DNA from: Polyangiaceae bacterium
GTDB lineage: Bacteria; Myxococcota_A; Polyangia; Polyangiales; Polyangiaceae
Assembly (NCBI GenBank): GCA_020633205.1
Contig: JACKEB010000031.1
Coordinates: 1-29,820 of the forward strand
Direction: 5' to 3'
DNA length: 29,820 bases
In this document: piece by piece, positions 16,754-25,997 of the stretch
Position numbering within the stretch: the stretch's first letter is position 1
Layout: every line of letters begins with the position of its first letter
Program-made: the position numbers and the translations under genes
The notes under the pieces: model-generated
What the model was told of the DNA's origin: nothing
Seen by the model: the letters and a program-made list of their open reading frames with translations, nothing else
The model's database searches: none

Positions 16754-16989
16754 CAAAATGGGTCGCGGTAGAGCGCCTTCTCGATGCGATCGAGGAATGG
16801 CTGACGAAGCTCCGCGAGGGTCAGCTTGGGCTGGATGCGGCTCACATCCACAGCCGCGATGGGCTTCTGCACGCGGCCCACGATGGTCACCTCACTGATG
16901 GTGACCACGCGACTCTTTCCCTGCGCAAACGCAGCGCTTGGAACCAGGAGTGCCGATCCCACAAGGACCGTGGTGATGATTCGTTTCAT
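16753..16989 (-). CDS. Small exported protein between GltE-like and membrane proteins
   Basis: A 78-residue product with a clear signal peptide (MKRIITTVLVGSALLVPSA, cleavage after AFAQ), leaving about 55 mature residues. The mature part has a short beta segment (VVTISEVTIVGRVQKPIAAVDV) followed by a helix (LAELRQPFLDRIEKAL). It starts ten bases after the TPR lipoprotein gene (stop to start gap across 16990-16998) and its stop overlaps the next ATG, so it is firmly part of the operon. The family is not known to me. A periplasmic adaptor for the large TPR proteins or the TonB-like domain is possible; it may be the gltF equivalent. Confidence 0.72.
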   Translation of the reverse strand: MKRIITTVLVGSALLVPSAAFAQGKSRVVTISEVTIVGRVQKPIAAVDVSRIQPKLTLAELRQPFLDRIEKALYRDPF

Positions 16990-16998
16990 GGCGTCCTC

Positions 16999-18384
16999 CT
17001 AGAAACTTGCAGAGCTGCCCTTCTTGGGCTCCTCTTTGGCTGGGGTCTTGGCGTCACCTGCCTTGGCGTCACCCGCCGCAGGCGCCGCAGGCGCGGCCGG
17101 TGGAGGCGGAGGTGGAGCCTTGGCCTCGGCTTCGGCAATTGCCTTCTGGCTCTTCGCCCGCACGATCAGCTCATCCGTGTCATCCGGATCGCCAGGCTGC
17201 GCGCGAGGGTGTAGCTCTTTGTACTTCTCGAAGGCCGTGATCGCCTTCTCCGCTGCGGTCTTCTTGTCGACACCCGACATCTGCCCGCCGAAAAGGTAGA
17301 GCAGTCCCAGGTTGTAGTAGGTCTTTGCCAAGGTGGGTTCGCGCGACTTCACCACCTCCAGTTCCTTCAGCGCGGCGTCGGGGCGCCCGAGGAGCCGGTA
17401 CGCATCGCCCAAGTTCAGATGGGCGAGCAGGTTCCGACGGTCGTACTTCAGGGCGCCCTCGAGGAGGCCCGCCGCCTCGACCGCATTGCCAGACTCGAGC
17501 ATGAACGCCGCGAGGCTGACTCGCGCCTCTACCAGATCGGGGCGCGCGGCGACCGCTTCCTTGAACTCGTCGAGCGCGGCGTTGCGCTTACCCATTTCCC
17601 GGAGGATCAAGGCGCGCAGCAAGCGAGCTTCCGCGTTCGCTTTGTCGCGCGGCGGGTTTTCGTCTCCAAACCCATCGAGGATGGCCCGCAAGGTGTAGAG
17701 GGCGAGATCCAGTCGACGGTTGCGGTAGTGATCGCGCGCCAGGGTGACCATCGCGGGGCGGTAGTCAGGGTTCCGCTTGAGCGCCATCTGCGCGAGCTTT
17801 TGGGCTCCCGCAGAGTCCTTCTGGATACTCTTCAACTCCGCCTGAGCGGCCGGAATCGCCGCGCTCTTCGGCATCGCCGCGGACTTGGACTGCAGGAATG
17901 ACTCGGCTTCACCAAAGCGCTTCTTGGAAGCGAGCAGCATCGCGTACGCGACGATGGCTGGCTCGTAGTCCTTCACTACATCGATGGCCTTTTGATAGCT
18001 GCGGAGCGCGCCGTCTTCGTCGTCGATCCGCTCCTTGACCGCACCGAGCGAGAAGTAGGCACGGTAGGCTTTCGAATCGGCTGAGATAGCAGCCTCGAAC
18101 TGCTTCTTCGCGGTGTCGAGGTCGCCGTTCTTGAAGGCTTCAAGGCCCGCGTTGTACGCGGACGCCGCGTCGGCGTTCATCTGCGGCCGGTTGGATGCCT
18201 CGCCGCTCGATAGGCCGTCGGTCTGGGCGTACTGCGCGCCTTCGGGGGTCGCAACTTGTCCACCACCAACCGCCGAGTTAGGCGGAGGCCCGACAGGGTT
18301 CTGCGCCTCGGTCGTGCCTTTCTTGGAGCAACCGATCTGAGCGGTAGCGAGCGCTAGGGCGAGTAGAATTCCGTATCGCATCAT
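16999..18384 (-). CDS. gltE: GltE/AglT-like TPR lipoprotein
   Basis: A 461-residue lipoprotein that begins with a hydrophobic signal and an imperfect lipobox QIGC (Cys near residue 19). From about residue 70 to 390 it is a chain of tetratricopeptide repeats (for example AYRAYFSLGAVKERIDDEDG and YYNLGLLYLFGGQ), ending in an Ala/Pro/Lys-rich tail. This matches the adventurous-gliding TPR lipoprotein GltE (AglT) of Myxococcus in layout and in position next to gltD-like and gltG-like genes. A longer frame starts at 18444, but tandem ATGs at 18384/18381 follow a GGGGGAA site and place the signal peptide at the N-terminus. It probably bridges the periplasm from the outer membrane. Confidence 0.82.
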   Translation of the reverse strand: MMRYGILLALALATAQIGCSKKGTTEAQNPVGPPPNSAVGGGQVATPEGAQYAQTDGLSSGEASNRPQMNADAASAYNAGLEAFKNGDLDTAKKQFEAAISADSKAYRAYFSLGAVKERIDDEDGALRSYQKAIDVVKDYEPAIVAYAMLLASKKRFGEAESFLQSKSAAMPKSAAIPAAQAELKSIQKDSAGAQKLAQMALKRNPDYRPAMVTLARDHYRNRRLDLALYTLRAILDGFGDENPPRDKANAEARLLRALILREMGKRNAALDEFKEAVAARPDLVEARVSLAAFMLESGNAVEAAGLLEGALKYDRRNLLAHLNLGDAYRLLGRPDAALKELEVVKSREPTLAKTYYNLGLLYLFGGQMSGVDKKTAAEKAITAFEKYKELHPRAQPGDPDDTDELIVRAKSQKAIAEAEAKAPPPPPPAAPAAPAAGDAKAGDAKTPAKEEPKKGSSASF

Positions 18385-18394
18385 TTCCCCCGTC

Positions 18395-21300
18395 TCAGTT
18401 GGCCACCGGGAGCGGCTCGACCATCCCGTTCGCCGCGGGCTCACCCACCACGCCTGGCCTGATTCTGACGAACATGCCTTCGGTGTAGTTCAAGTCCTTC
18501 ACGCGCGCCGTATAGGCTTTCATCTTCGCCTCACCCACAACGTCCGTGAGGAACGCTAGGCGGCGAATCGCCCGCACGACCTCGGGCTTCGAGATGTTGT
18601 AGCGACGCGAAAGCACAACCGATTCGGAGTAACGCACGACGGCAATCTCGTCGGCGCTGTTGAGCTCCTTGTCCCGAGCGTCGCGCCACGCCTGCTGAAT
18701 CTTGACCCGAATGGCGTCCGCCTTCTCCTGCAGATCCGGGTTGTCGCTCTCCTCGGCGGCTTTCAGCGCCTTCTCTTGAGCGGCGCTGAACATCTTCAGC
18801 TCCGGTGGGCGCGTGTTGTAGAGACCGGTACGCAACGAGTCGTAGACCGAGCCCTGGCGCGCCCTGGAGACGATGGTCCAGGTCGGACTGACGTAGGTGT
18901 CGATCACCTTCTGTAGCTTGTCGTGCCACGCCTTGGCCTCGGTCGCGTCCTTGCGATACCCCTGGATGACCTCGGTGACGGTGCCCTTGTAGCGATGGTG
19001 GCCGGTGTCGTAGTCGAACTTCGACTTGAGGTCGGCGTCGATTTGGACGTATTCGGCTTCCGCCCCCATATCCGCCTCACGACTGCCGAGCGCCGACGAC
19101 GCGCCGTCTTTCCGCGGGGCAAGTCGATTCCACTTGGCAAATGCCGCTGTCGTGTTCTTCCACCAGGTGGTCTGGTCGCGCTGGCCCGAAGCACGCTTCA
19201 TGCGCGCGACGTTGAACGCCGCCTCGACGACGTACTGCGCGGCCGCGTCCTGCTTTTGGTAGCGCTTGTAGTAGGTCTCCATGGCCGCCTGTGCCTTGCG
19301 GCGTGCGGCGGCGTTTCCACCTTCGTCAGCGCTGAACTCGTCCCACTTCTTCACCTCACTATTCGCGATGATGAAGTCCGCTTCGGCGAGTTCCTTGGGC
19401 GAAGCACCTAGCTTGGCGAAGCGATCCTTGGACCGCGCCATCCCGCCTTCGTCGCCAAGGCTGGAGTAGAGGCCGAGCGCCTGCTGCGCCGCCTGCCGGC
19501 GATCCTCTGCCTTGAAGTGCTCGATGGTGCTGATCTTGTCGAAGGTCTCCGCGGCCTTCGGGTAGTCGAAGAACAGCACGTACGAGCCTGCGAGCGCGTC
19601 GTAAGCCTGCTTGAGGTACTTGACTCGTTCTTCGTACTTCGCTGGCTGGGGGTCCTTCGGCGGCTTCGCCTTTGGATCACCGTCACGCAGCTCTTTCAGC
19701 TTCTCGTCGCTGCCGTACTTCGAGATGAACAGCTCGTACATCTCGATGGCCTTGTCGTACTCGCCAACCTGCTTGTACGCGTAGGCACCGTTCATCGCCG
19801 CTTCGGGCGCCTCGTCACGTGCCGGAGCTGCATCAAGCGCCGCCTTGTACGCAGCGGCCGCCGCGCGCCACTTCTTGTCGCGCTCGGGACCTGGCGACAT
19901 CTTCTGAGCTTCCTCGAAGAGCTTCGCGGCGTCCTGGTAGGCCAGCCCAGATTTCACGGGCTGACGGATGTTGTCTTCTGCTGCCTTGGTCTCGGGGTTG
20001 TACGCGCAGCTGGGACCTTCGACGAGGCGACGCGACTCCTTGGCGTCGCCCTCGAAGTTCGCCATGCTGATCAGCTTCTCCCACGCCTTGTAGCCCCACT
20101 CGTTCTTGCCGCAGAACTGTTCATAGAGCGGCGTGAAGCGCTTGCGAGCTTCGGCGAACTGACCATAGACGAAGAAGTATTCGCCGGCCTGGAAGGCGTA
20201 GAGCGGTCCGTTCTTCTCGGGATCTCGATCGATCGAGATGCGGGCGTTGTAGTCCTCGCGGGCTTTGACAGCCTCGAGGATGGGAGCCGGCACCGGCTCC
20301 TTCACGACCTTGCGAGAGCTGCCCTCCCCTTCGAACTTCACTTCCTCACGCTTCTCTAGCCCGTCGCTGCCCGAAGAGGCCTCATAGCGTCGGTACAGGT
20401 CGTTCAACACCTGCTGGGACAGATCCACGAGGTAGTAAGCCGAGGGCTGGAGGTACTTGTCGTCCTCGTTCGAGTCGCGCACCGCGATCAGTGCCTCCCG
20501 CGCAGACGTGACCTCAGCTGGGGTTGGCGTGCGCTGCATGACGACTTGGATGCGCACCACCTGGTAACGCGCGTCCGCTAGCCAGAAACGGCTCTCATAC
20601 GCGTCCAACGCATTGGGATCTTGCTCTAGGTATGCGCGCCATCCCGTTTCCGCGAGGCGATACTCGGACACAGACTTCTCGAGTAGCCTGACCTGCTCAC
20701 CTGCATCGCTGAGTTCGCGAGCACGCTCGAACAGCGCACGTCCGTTGTTGGTGTGATCCGCCGCCGCGCGCTTGAGCCCGTTTCGAACCAGGAGCTCCGC
20801 CTGCTGCAACGCCTCGGGGTCGTCACGGTTTGCGTCCGTCCACGGCGTCGTACCGACGTAGGCGGCCAGCTTCGTGCGCGCCTCGAGCGCCTTGGCGGCG
20901 TACTCGTCGTGGGCTGCCGAGCCTTCAGGCGCGAGCTTCGAGAGCTGGTCGTACAGCTCCGCGACCTTGTTCTGCATCACGGGTGCGTCGCGATCCATCG
21001 GGAACTTCTTGAGCGTCAGCTCAAGCGTCGCGATCGCGTTGCGGTTCTGCGTGATCTCGATGAACTCTTGCGCCAGGCTCTTGTAGATCTCGACAGTCCA
21101 CTTCTTGTCCTGCGGGATGAGCTTGGGGTCTTGAACGCGCTCGATGGCAATCGCCATCTTTGACTCCGCAACCAGCGGATCGGTCTCGAGGTCGAGCACG
21201 TCGTTGCGCGGGATGAGCGGGTGCTCTGGAGGCGGCCCCTCCATATCCACGTAGGTGAGTGAGCCGGCGATGTACGTGTACGCTTCCGAGCGGAAATCAG

Positions 21301-22627
21301 CGCCGGGGTCGCCCGTCTTCTCCTCTTGCTCGTCAGCGTAGTGCAGCAACTTGACGAACTCCTCAACGGCCGTCTTGTAGCGCTGCTGCTTGAAGTAGGT
21401 CCAAGCGAGCTTGTAGAGCGCCACGCCATATAGCGGTGGCTTCTCGATCTTCATCGAGTGCTCGTACGCCCGAACGGCTCGGTTCAGATTGTAAGGGCCC
21501 CCGTGGGGGTCAATCTGATCGAAGTGGAAGTTGCCAAGCTGCCACCAGACTTCGGCCTCATAGCGGGGCTCCTGCCCTGGCTCGAGCTGTTGCGGCAAAC
21601 CAGCACAGGAGTCGGGATAGGGATCCCGGAACAGCAGTTCTTCGTCTTCAGGAGCCTTAGCGAGGTTGCCCCGACGTCGCTTGTCCTGATCCAGGGGAAC
21701 CGGGTTCTTGTTGTACCAGTCGTTCCAGAACTTATCGTCGTGGTCCTGAACGAGTGGCTCGAGCAGGATCTTGGACGCGTCATCGGGGTTGTCTTTGACG
21801 TGGTACTTGTTCGCGCAAACCAGGGCGCGCCACGCCTGCTGCCCCTCCTCCATGCGGTTCGCGTCAGTCATCGCATGACCGAGGTAGTAGTACACCGCGG
21901 CGGTCTCTTCGTACTGCGGGTACTCGCGGATGATGCGCCGGTAGAGGTTGATCGCCGGGTCGAGGGCCGTCGTTAGATCGGCGTCGAAGTCGACGCGAGC
22001 GCGCTCTTCATAGAGCGCGGCGAGACGAAACATCGCGTCCGGCGTTGCAACTGGGTGAGCGTTCTCCCCGCTGTAGCGCGCGATGAACTCCTCGAGGCGC
22101 TTGATGGCCTCGTCGCGAGCGGCCGTGAGGTTCTTTTGTTCAATGTCGATCTCACGGTCGAGCGCGCTCAGTACCCGACGACGCCGTTCCTCGTAGTGGT
22201 GGCGGACGATCATGGTGAGCGTCTTGCGGTAGCTCTTCGCCCCCTTCTCATACTCCTTGAGCTCATCTTGGAGCATCTTCAGTGCGTCGAGCTGCTCCTT
22301 GGACGGCGCAGGAGGCGGTGGCGCCCCCGTCTTGACGGGAACGCCGGTCACCGCAGTCGTCGGAGCTGGTGCGGGCGCGGAGCTTGCGGAACCACTGGCC
22401 GAGGCGGAGGGCGGTGCTGAGGACGAGGCTGAGGGCGCCGCCGACGCCGGCGGAGCACTCGCCGAAGTCGAGGCGGACGGGGCAGGCTGAGACTCCGCTG
22501 GAGCAGAGAAAGCGCCGATCACCCCAACTGCTGCGATAGCGAGGAGACTCGCGAACCGAGGCGAGCTCGTGCTAGGCGCGGCGAGGCGACCCCAGAGCGA
22601 GGCATGGTTCAGCTTGGCGCGAGTCAT
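18395..22627 (-). CDS. Giant periplasmic TPR protein, GltD/AgmU-like
   Basis: A 1410-residue exported protein. The first 45 residues carry a basic start and a hydrophobic core ending near APAESQ. Residues 46-110 are a low-complexity Ser/Ala/Pro linker. The rest is a long helical solenoid with many TPR-like units (DAMFRLAALYEERA, AAVYYYLGHAM, GVALYKLAWTYFKQQRYKTA and others) and few strands. The size and fold match the large TPR proteins of Glt/Nfs machines (AgmU/GltD is about 1200 residues), and it directly precedes the gltE-like gene. The ATG at 22627 overlaps the upstream stop (ATGA) and has a GGAG site seven bases away. It likely forms a periplasmic scaffold. Confidence 0.8.
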   Translation of the reverse strand: MTRAKLNHASLWGRLAAPSTSSPRFASLLAIAAVGVIGAFSAPAESQPAPSASTSASAPPASAAPSASSSAPPSASASGSASSAPAPAPTTAVTGVPVKTGAPPPPAPSKEQLDALKMLQDELKEYEKGAKSYRKTLTMIVRHHYEERRRRVLSALDREIDIEQKNLTAARDEAIKRLEEFIARYSGENAHPVATPDAMFRLAALYEERARVDFDADLTTALDPAINLYRRIIREYPQYEETAAVYYYLGHAMTDANRMEEGQQAWRALVCANKYHVKDNPDDASKILLEPLVQDHDDKFWNDWYNKNPVPLDQDKRRRGNLAKAPEDEELLFRDPYPDSCAGLPQQLEPGQEPRYEAEVWWQLGNFHFDQIDPHGGPYNLNRAVRAYEHSMKIEKPPLYGVALYKLAWTYFKQQRYKTAVEEFVKLLHYADEQEEKTGDPGADFRSEAYTYIAGSLTYVDMEGPPPEHPLIPRNDVLDLETDPLVAESKMAIAIERVQDPKLIPQDKKWTVEIYKSLAQEFIEITQNRNAIATLELTLKKFPMDRDAPVMQNKVAELYDQLSKLAPEGSAAHDEYAAKALEARTKLAAYVGTTPWTDANRDDPEALQQAELLVRNGLKRAAADHTNNGRALFERARELSDAGEQVRLLEKSVSEYRLAETGWRAYLEQDPNALDAYESRFWLADARYQVVRIQVVMQRTPTPAEVTSAREALIAVRDSNEDDKYLQPSAYYLVDLSQQVLNDLYRRYEASSGSDGLEKREEVKFEGEGSSRKVVKEPVPAPILEAVKAREDYNARISIDRDPEKNGPLYAFQAGEYFFVYGQFAEARKRFTPLYEQFCGKNEWGYKAWEKLISMANFEGDAKESRRLVEGPSCAYNPETKAAEDNIRQPVKSGLAYQDAAKLFEEAQKMSPGPERDKKWRAAAAAYKAALDAAPARDEAPEAAMNGAYAYKQVGEYDKAIEMYELFISKYGSDEKLKELRDGDPKAKPPKDPQPAKYEERVKYLKQAYDALAGSYVLFFDYPKAAETFDKISTIEHFKAEDRRQAAQQALGLYSSLGDEGGMARSKDRFAKLGASPKELAEADFIIANSEVKKWDEFSADEGGNAAARRKAQAAMETYYKRYQKQDAAAQYVVEAAFNVARMKRASGQRDQTTWWKNTTAAFAKWNRLAPRKDGASSALGSREADMGAEAEYVQIDADLKSKFDYDTGHHRYKGTVTEVIQGYRKDATEAKAWHDKLQKVIDTYVSPTWTIVSRARQGSVYDSLRTGLYNTRPPELKMFSAAQEKALKAAEESDNPDLQEKADAIRVKIQQAWRDARDKELNSADEIAVVRYSESVVLSRRYNISKPEVVRAIRRLAFLTDVVGEAKMKAYTARVKDLNYTEGMFVRIRPGVVGEPAANGMVEPLPVAN

Positions 22628-25104
22628 TCATCGTCTCCTGCGTCATCAATCACTTCCCGGAGTTCATCGTTGAGGTTCGATTCCTCACGGGAACGCTCAC
22701 GCTGGAGGTTGATGACGCGACTGCGCGCTTCCTCTCGGACCTCCCAAGCGTGCTGCACAATACCGGTGTCCGCTCGAAGAACGATGTTCTTGAGCCGATC
22801 CCGCACCAATCCGAAGTTCTTCATTGCTACTTCGCCGACCAACAGGCGTGCCTGCTGGTCCAGCGACTCGAGTTGCTCAGCGTAGCGTTCGACGTTCGCG
22901 ACTTCGTCCGCCAGCTTCTTCTGAAGCCCGCGGGTTTGCTCGTCCACTTCCTTGTCGAGCTTCGCGTACGCGTCTTCCAGGCTCTTCTCTGCACGTTCCG
23001 CGCTGGCCAGGACCGGCAGCAGCGACTTGGCGTAGCTCTGTGATCCAGAGCCAGCCTGCCCCTGAGCCGCGAGCTGTACCTCGCGAGTGAGCAGAGTGCG
23101 GAACTCCCGGCGGACGTTTGCGTCATCAACGTACCGCTGATCACCGAACCCGATCTGCGCGCGCCCCATTTCTATTGCCTCACGGTACTGCTTGATCCGC
23201 TTGCGATAGAGCTTTAGGTCACGCTCGTTTGCGGCGATTTCGGCCTCGAATCGCTTCCGGCTCTCGGGGTCCTGCACGACGCCGTGCTTGTCCGCGTCTT
23301 TCATGACGCGCTTGAGCCCGTTGATCACGGCTTGAAGGCCGTCAGCTGCGATGGTGAGCTGCTGAAGCTTCTGCGAGACTTTGTTCCACTGGGCCTCACC
23401 GGAAACCTCTCGCTTGGCGAAGTCGCCCTCGTTCTTGGGTAGCCACCCCAGACGCTTCATCAAAGCACGACGCTTTGCGCGGACTGAGCCGATTTCTCCG
23501 CTCAGTGCGGAGTCGTTGACATCTTCCAATCCGCGGGCCAGATCGCCCCGCGCGAGTGAGATGCGGTTGAGGAGCGCCAGAGACTCCTCCATCCCTGCTT
23601 TCAGCTCCGGGAACGCCTTTGCGCGAGTGCTGGAGGAAAGCACCACGTTCAGCTTGGTCGCGAGCTTGCGGCTATCGCGGATGAGTTCGCGGCTCCGACT
23701 CACATCGTCGATCACGGAGAACACGCGATCACCTTCGGAGGCCTCGCGAGCCCACTCGATGGCGAGCGGTGGGAGTTCGCCTCCACCATCCACTTCGGTT
23801 TGTTCGTCCACGAGCTTGTCGTAGTAGACGGCCGGATCGGTGGTGGTCTTCAGGAAGCGGTCCACCTGCTCGCGGATTGGATCGAACTGGTTGCGTACGC
23901 TGTTGTAGAGCGTGAGTGCCTTTTCGAACTTGCCAGAGCGCAACATCAGGTCCGCTCGCAAGAGAGAGCCGTCCGCGAACTCGAGGCTCTTAGGGTCAGC
24001 AATCGCCAACACCTCCAGCGCGCGTTCAGCTCGCTGGTAGTCGCCGAGGCGGACGTACACCCACGCGAGCTCATAGAGCATGGTGGTGAACTCGGGGCTG
24101 CGGCGGTCAACGTGACTGTAGGCCTCAGCCGAGTCGAGATAGCTGTCGCTCTCGTAGAACAGGCGCCCGATCGCCATCCACGCGAGGTCGATTACGTGTC
24201 GGTGGCGCTCCGAATCAGGGGTCAGCTGGGTGACTTTGCGGAACGCCTCGATGGCCTTGGCGTAGCGATCTCGAGGTGCCGGCTCGGCTGGCTGAGCGCT
24301 TCCCGCTTCAGGAACAGCATCCGGCGCAGGCTGTGCCGGTGGCTCAGGAGCTGCCTCCTTAACCAAGATCGCACCCGTCAGGTACTTCGACTGGTGGTCA
24401 TAGTCCGATCCCGAGGCGACCGTGGCGAGGGCAGAGCGAGCCTGATCGAACTGGCGCTTGGCGAAGTACGCCTTCCCGCGCGCGTACTGCAAACTGCCCG
24501 TCGAGTCCGAGTTGGGCAGCTTGCTCATACGGGCAAAGACGTCGTCCAGCGAGTCCAGATCGTCGGTGCGGAGAGCGACGTCCACCAGCCGGCTGAGCGA
24601 GCGACCGGCGTAGGCGGAATAAGCGGGCTCCGTGCCGTGATCGATGATGTCCCGGTAGTGTCGCCGTGCGGAAAGAAGCTGGTTTGACTGAAAATAGCCA
24701 TCAGCCAACAAGAACTCCGCATCCGCGATCTCCGCGGGGGTCGCCTTGCCTTGACGCCCCAGCTCAAGCACCTTGCTGAGTTCGCGGATCGCGCGCTCAT
24801 AGTCCTTGGTGCGGAGCAGCAGGTCGCCCGCGGCGATGCGTTTCGCCACGGAAACGCCGTGGATCTGCTTGGCTTTCTTGATCGCAGCCTGGATCTTGCT
24901 GGTTGACCCGTTCACCGCCCGAATCTCGGCCTCAGCGCGGCCTTTGGCCACCGCAGCGTCGAGTGCATGGGCGGGACTAGCAGTCAGCCCCAACGCGAAG
25001 ACCCCAACCGCGCCAACGAGCCAGCGGGCAGGGCTCAGTCGTCGGGCCGCAGCGGGGGCTGCTCCCGACAACGCCCGCATTCGCGAAGCGCGAGTGACGC
25101 CCAT
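22624..25104 (-). CDS. Exported TPR and coiled-coil protein of the Glt-like operon
   Basis: An 826-residue protein with a signal peptide (hydrophobic WLVGAVGVFALGLTA, cleavage after AHA). The first half has TPR-like units (about 70-400), with a short proline-rich insert near 255-280. The second half (about 440-820) is almost wholly charged heptads, a long coiled coil. The frame opens with a GTG at 25110 that overlaps the previous stop, but the ATG at 25104 sits nine bases after GGGAGG, so I prefer it. It overlaps the giant TPR gene by four bases. By order and content it could be a GltC-type periplasmic component, but the match is loose. Confidence 0.75.
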   Translation of the reverse strand: MGVTRASRMRALSGAAPAAARRLSPARWLVGAVGVFALGLTASPAHALDAAVAKGRAEAEIRAVNGSTSKIQAAIKKAKQIHGVSVAKRIAAGDLLLRTKDYERAIRELSKVLELGRQGKATPAEIADAEFLLADGYFQSNQLLSARRHYRDIIDHGTEPAYSAYAGRSLSRLVDVALRTDDLDSLDDVFARMSKLPNSDSTGSLQYARGKAYFAKRQFDQARSALATVASGSDYDHQSKYLTGAILVKEAAPEPPAQPAPDAVPEAGSAQPAEPAPRDRYAKAIEAFRKVTQLTPDSERHRHVIDLAWMAIGRLFYESDSYLDSAEAYSHVDRRSPEFTTMLYELAWVYVRLGDYQRAERALEVLAIADPKSLEFADGSLLRADLMLRSGKFEKALTLYNSVRNQFDPIREQVDRFLKTTTDPAVYYDKLVDEQTEVDGGGELPPLAIEWAREASEGDRVFSVIDDVSRSRELIRDSRKLATKLNVVLSSSTRAKAFPELKAGMEESLALLNRISLARGDLARGLEDVNDSALSGEIGSVRAKRRALMKRLGWLPKNEGDFAKREVSGEAQWNKVSQKLQQLTIAADGLQAVINGLKRVMKDADKHGVVQDPESRKRFEAEIAANERDLKLYRKRIKQYREAIEMGRAQIGFGDQRYVDDANVRREFRTLLTREVQLAAQGQAGSGSQSYAKSLLPVLASAERAEKSLEDAYAKLDKEVDEQTRGLQKKLADEVANVERYAEQLESLDQQARLLVGEVAMKNFGLVRDRLKNIVLRADTGIVQHAWEVREEARSRVINLQRERSREESNLNDELREVIDDAGDDE

Positions 25105-25106
25105 GG

Positions 25107-25997
25107 TCACTTCCCTCCCGTGCCGATGCTGATTCCGCCCGAGACGCCAGAGCCCGAACTCTTGGATGATCCACTGGCTGCGGGTGAGGCGCTCGTGCCG
25201 CTGTTCAGCTTCTCCACGTAACGTACCGCTGGACGCTGTTCGAGAGGCGTTGTCACGCCGCCCTTCTCCCAGGCGACAACCTCCAAGCGAATCGTCTTGC
25301 CCTCCGTCACGGTGAAGGAGTGACTGCTCTTCACCTCGAAGCGGTATCCGCGCAGATATGAGAACACGCCGTAGCCGTGACCCCTGAGTTGCACGAGGGT
25401 CTGCAAGGTGTGATCGCCAGGGGTGATCGAACCAGAAAAGATGGGGATCTCGCGCTGCTCGGCGAGCGCGCCGCTCTCATCCTTCTTGTTGTATTGCACC
25501 GCTCCGTCGAGCACGAAGAGGGCGCGTACCAGTCGGAACGCACTCGACATCTCATTGGTGAAGCGGATCTCCGCGCGGGAGCCACCCACACCTCCACCCA
25601 GGATGGTCTCCGAGAGCAAGCTCAAGCGTGTGTGGCTGCGGCGAATCTGCTCCTTGAGCTCGTCGACCTTGGACTCGAGATCGCGGAGTCGAACTTGATA
25701 CGTAGCGCCGTCGACGGGGGCATCCGACGGGTCGCTCTTCGTGTCCGCAGCCTCGCTTGCGGGGGTGTCCGTCGCGGCCTTGTCGCTGGGCGCGGGAGTC
25801 TGTGCGCCGTCCTTCGCGTCAGTGGCCTTCGCGTCAGTGGCCTTCGCGTCAGTGTCTTTCCCGTCTGCCGCTTTTTCGTCTTTGGCATCCGCTGCTTTGG
25901 TGGCGGTAGCGTCTGCGGGCTTGTCGGGAGTCTGAGCGGCCACAGGCACGGCCCAGGAAAGAGCAAAAGCAACCCACAAGGTCTTACACAGTTTCAT
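25107..25997 (-). CDS. Exported coiled-coil and beta-domain protein, first gene of the Glt-like operon
   Basis: A 296-residue product. A signal peptide (MKLCKTLWVAFALSWAVPVAAQ) is followed by a lysine/aspartate/alanine repeat region with repeated TDAKA units, a short coiled coil (RLRDLESKVDELKEQIRRS), and a conserved beta-rich domain of about 150 residues with blocks RGHGYGVFSYLRGYRF and EKGGVTTPLEQRPAVRY. The tail is Ser/Gly-rich. I recall similar myxobacterial proteins labelled dihydrolipoamide acetyltransferase; no lipoyl or acyltransferase motif is present, so that name would be wrong here. The ATG at 25997 follows GAGAGGG and suits the signal peptide better than the longer frame from 26054. 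Its stop overlaps the next gene. Confidence 0.75.
   Translation of the reverse strand: MKLCKTLWVAFALSWAVPVAAQTPDKPADATATKAADAKDEKAADGKDTDAKATDAKATDAKDGAQTPAPSDKAATDTPASEAADTKSDPSDAPVDGATYQVRLRDLESKVDELKEQIRRSHTRLSLLSETILGGGVGGSRAEIRFTNEMSSAFRLVRALFVLDGAVQYNKKDESGALAEQREIPIFSGSITPGDHTLQTLVQLRGHGYGVFSYLRGYRFEVKSSHSFTVTEGKTIRLEVVAWEKGGVTTPLEQRPAVRYVEKLNSGTSASPAASGSSKSSGSGVSGGISIGTGGK
25811..25855. repeat. Three 15-bp tandem repeats inside the coiled-coil gene
   Basis: Three near-identical 15-base units (CCTTCGCGTCAGTGG) lie end to end on the plus strand, the third with one changed final base. Being a multiple of three they stay in frame and encode the repeated TDAKA units of the lysine/aspartate linker. 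Slippage could change the linker length without breaking the gene. Confidence 0.85.
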
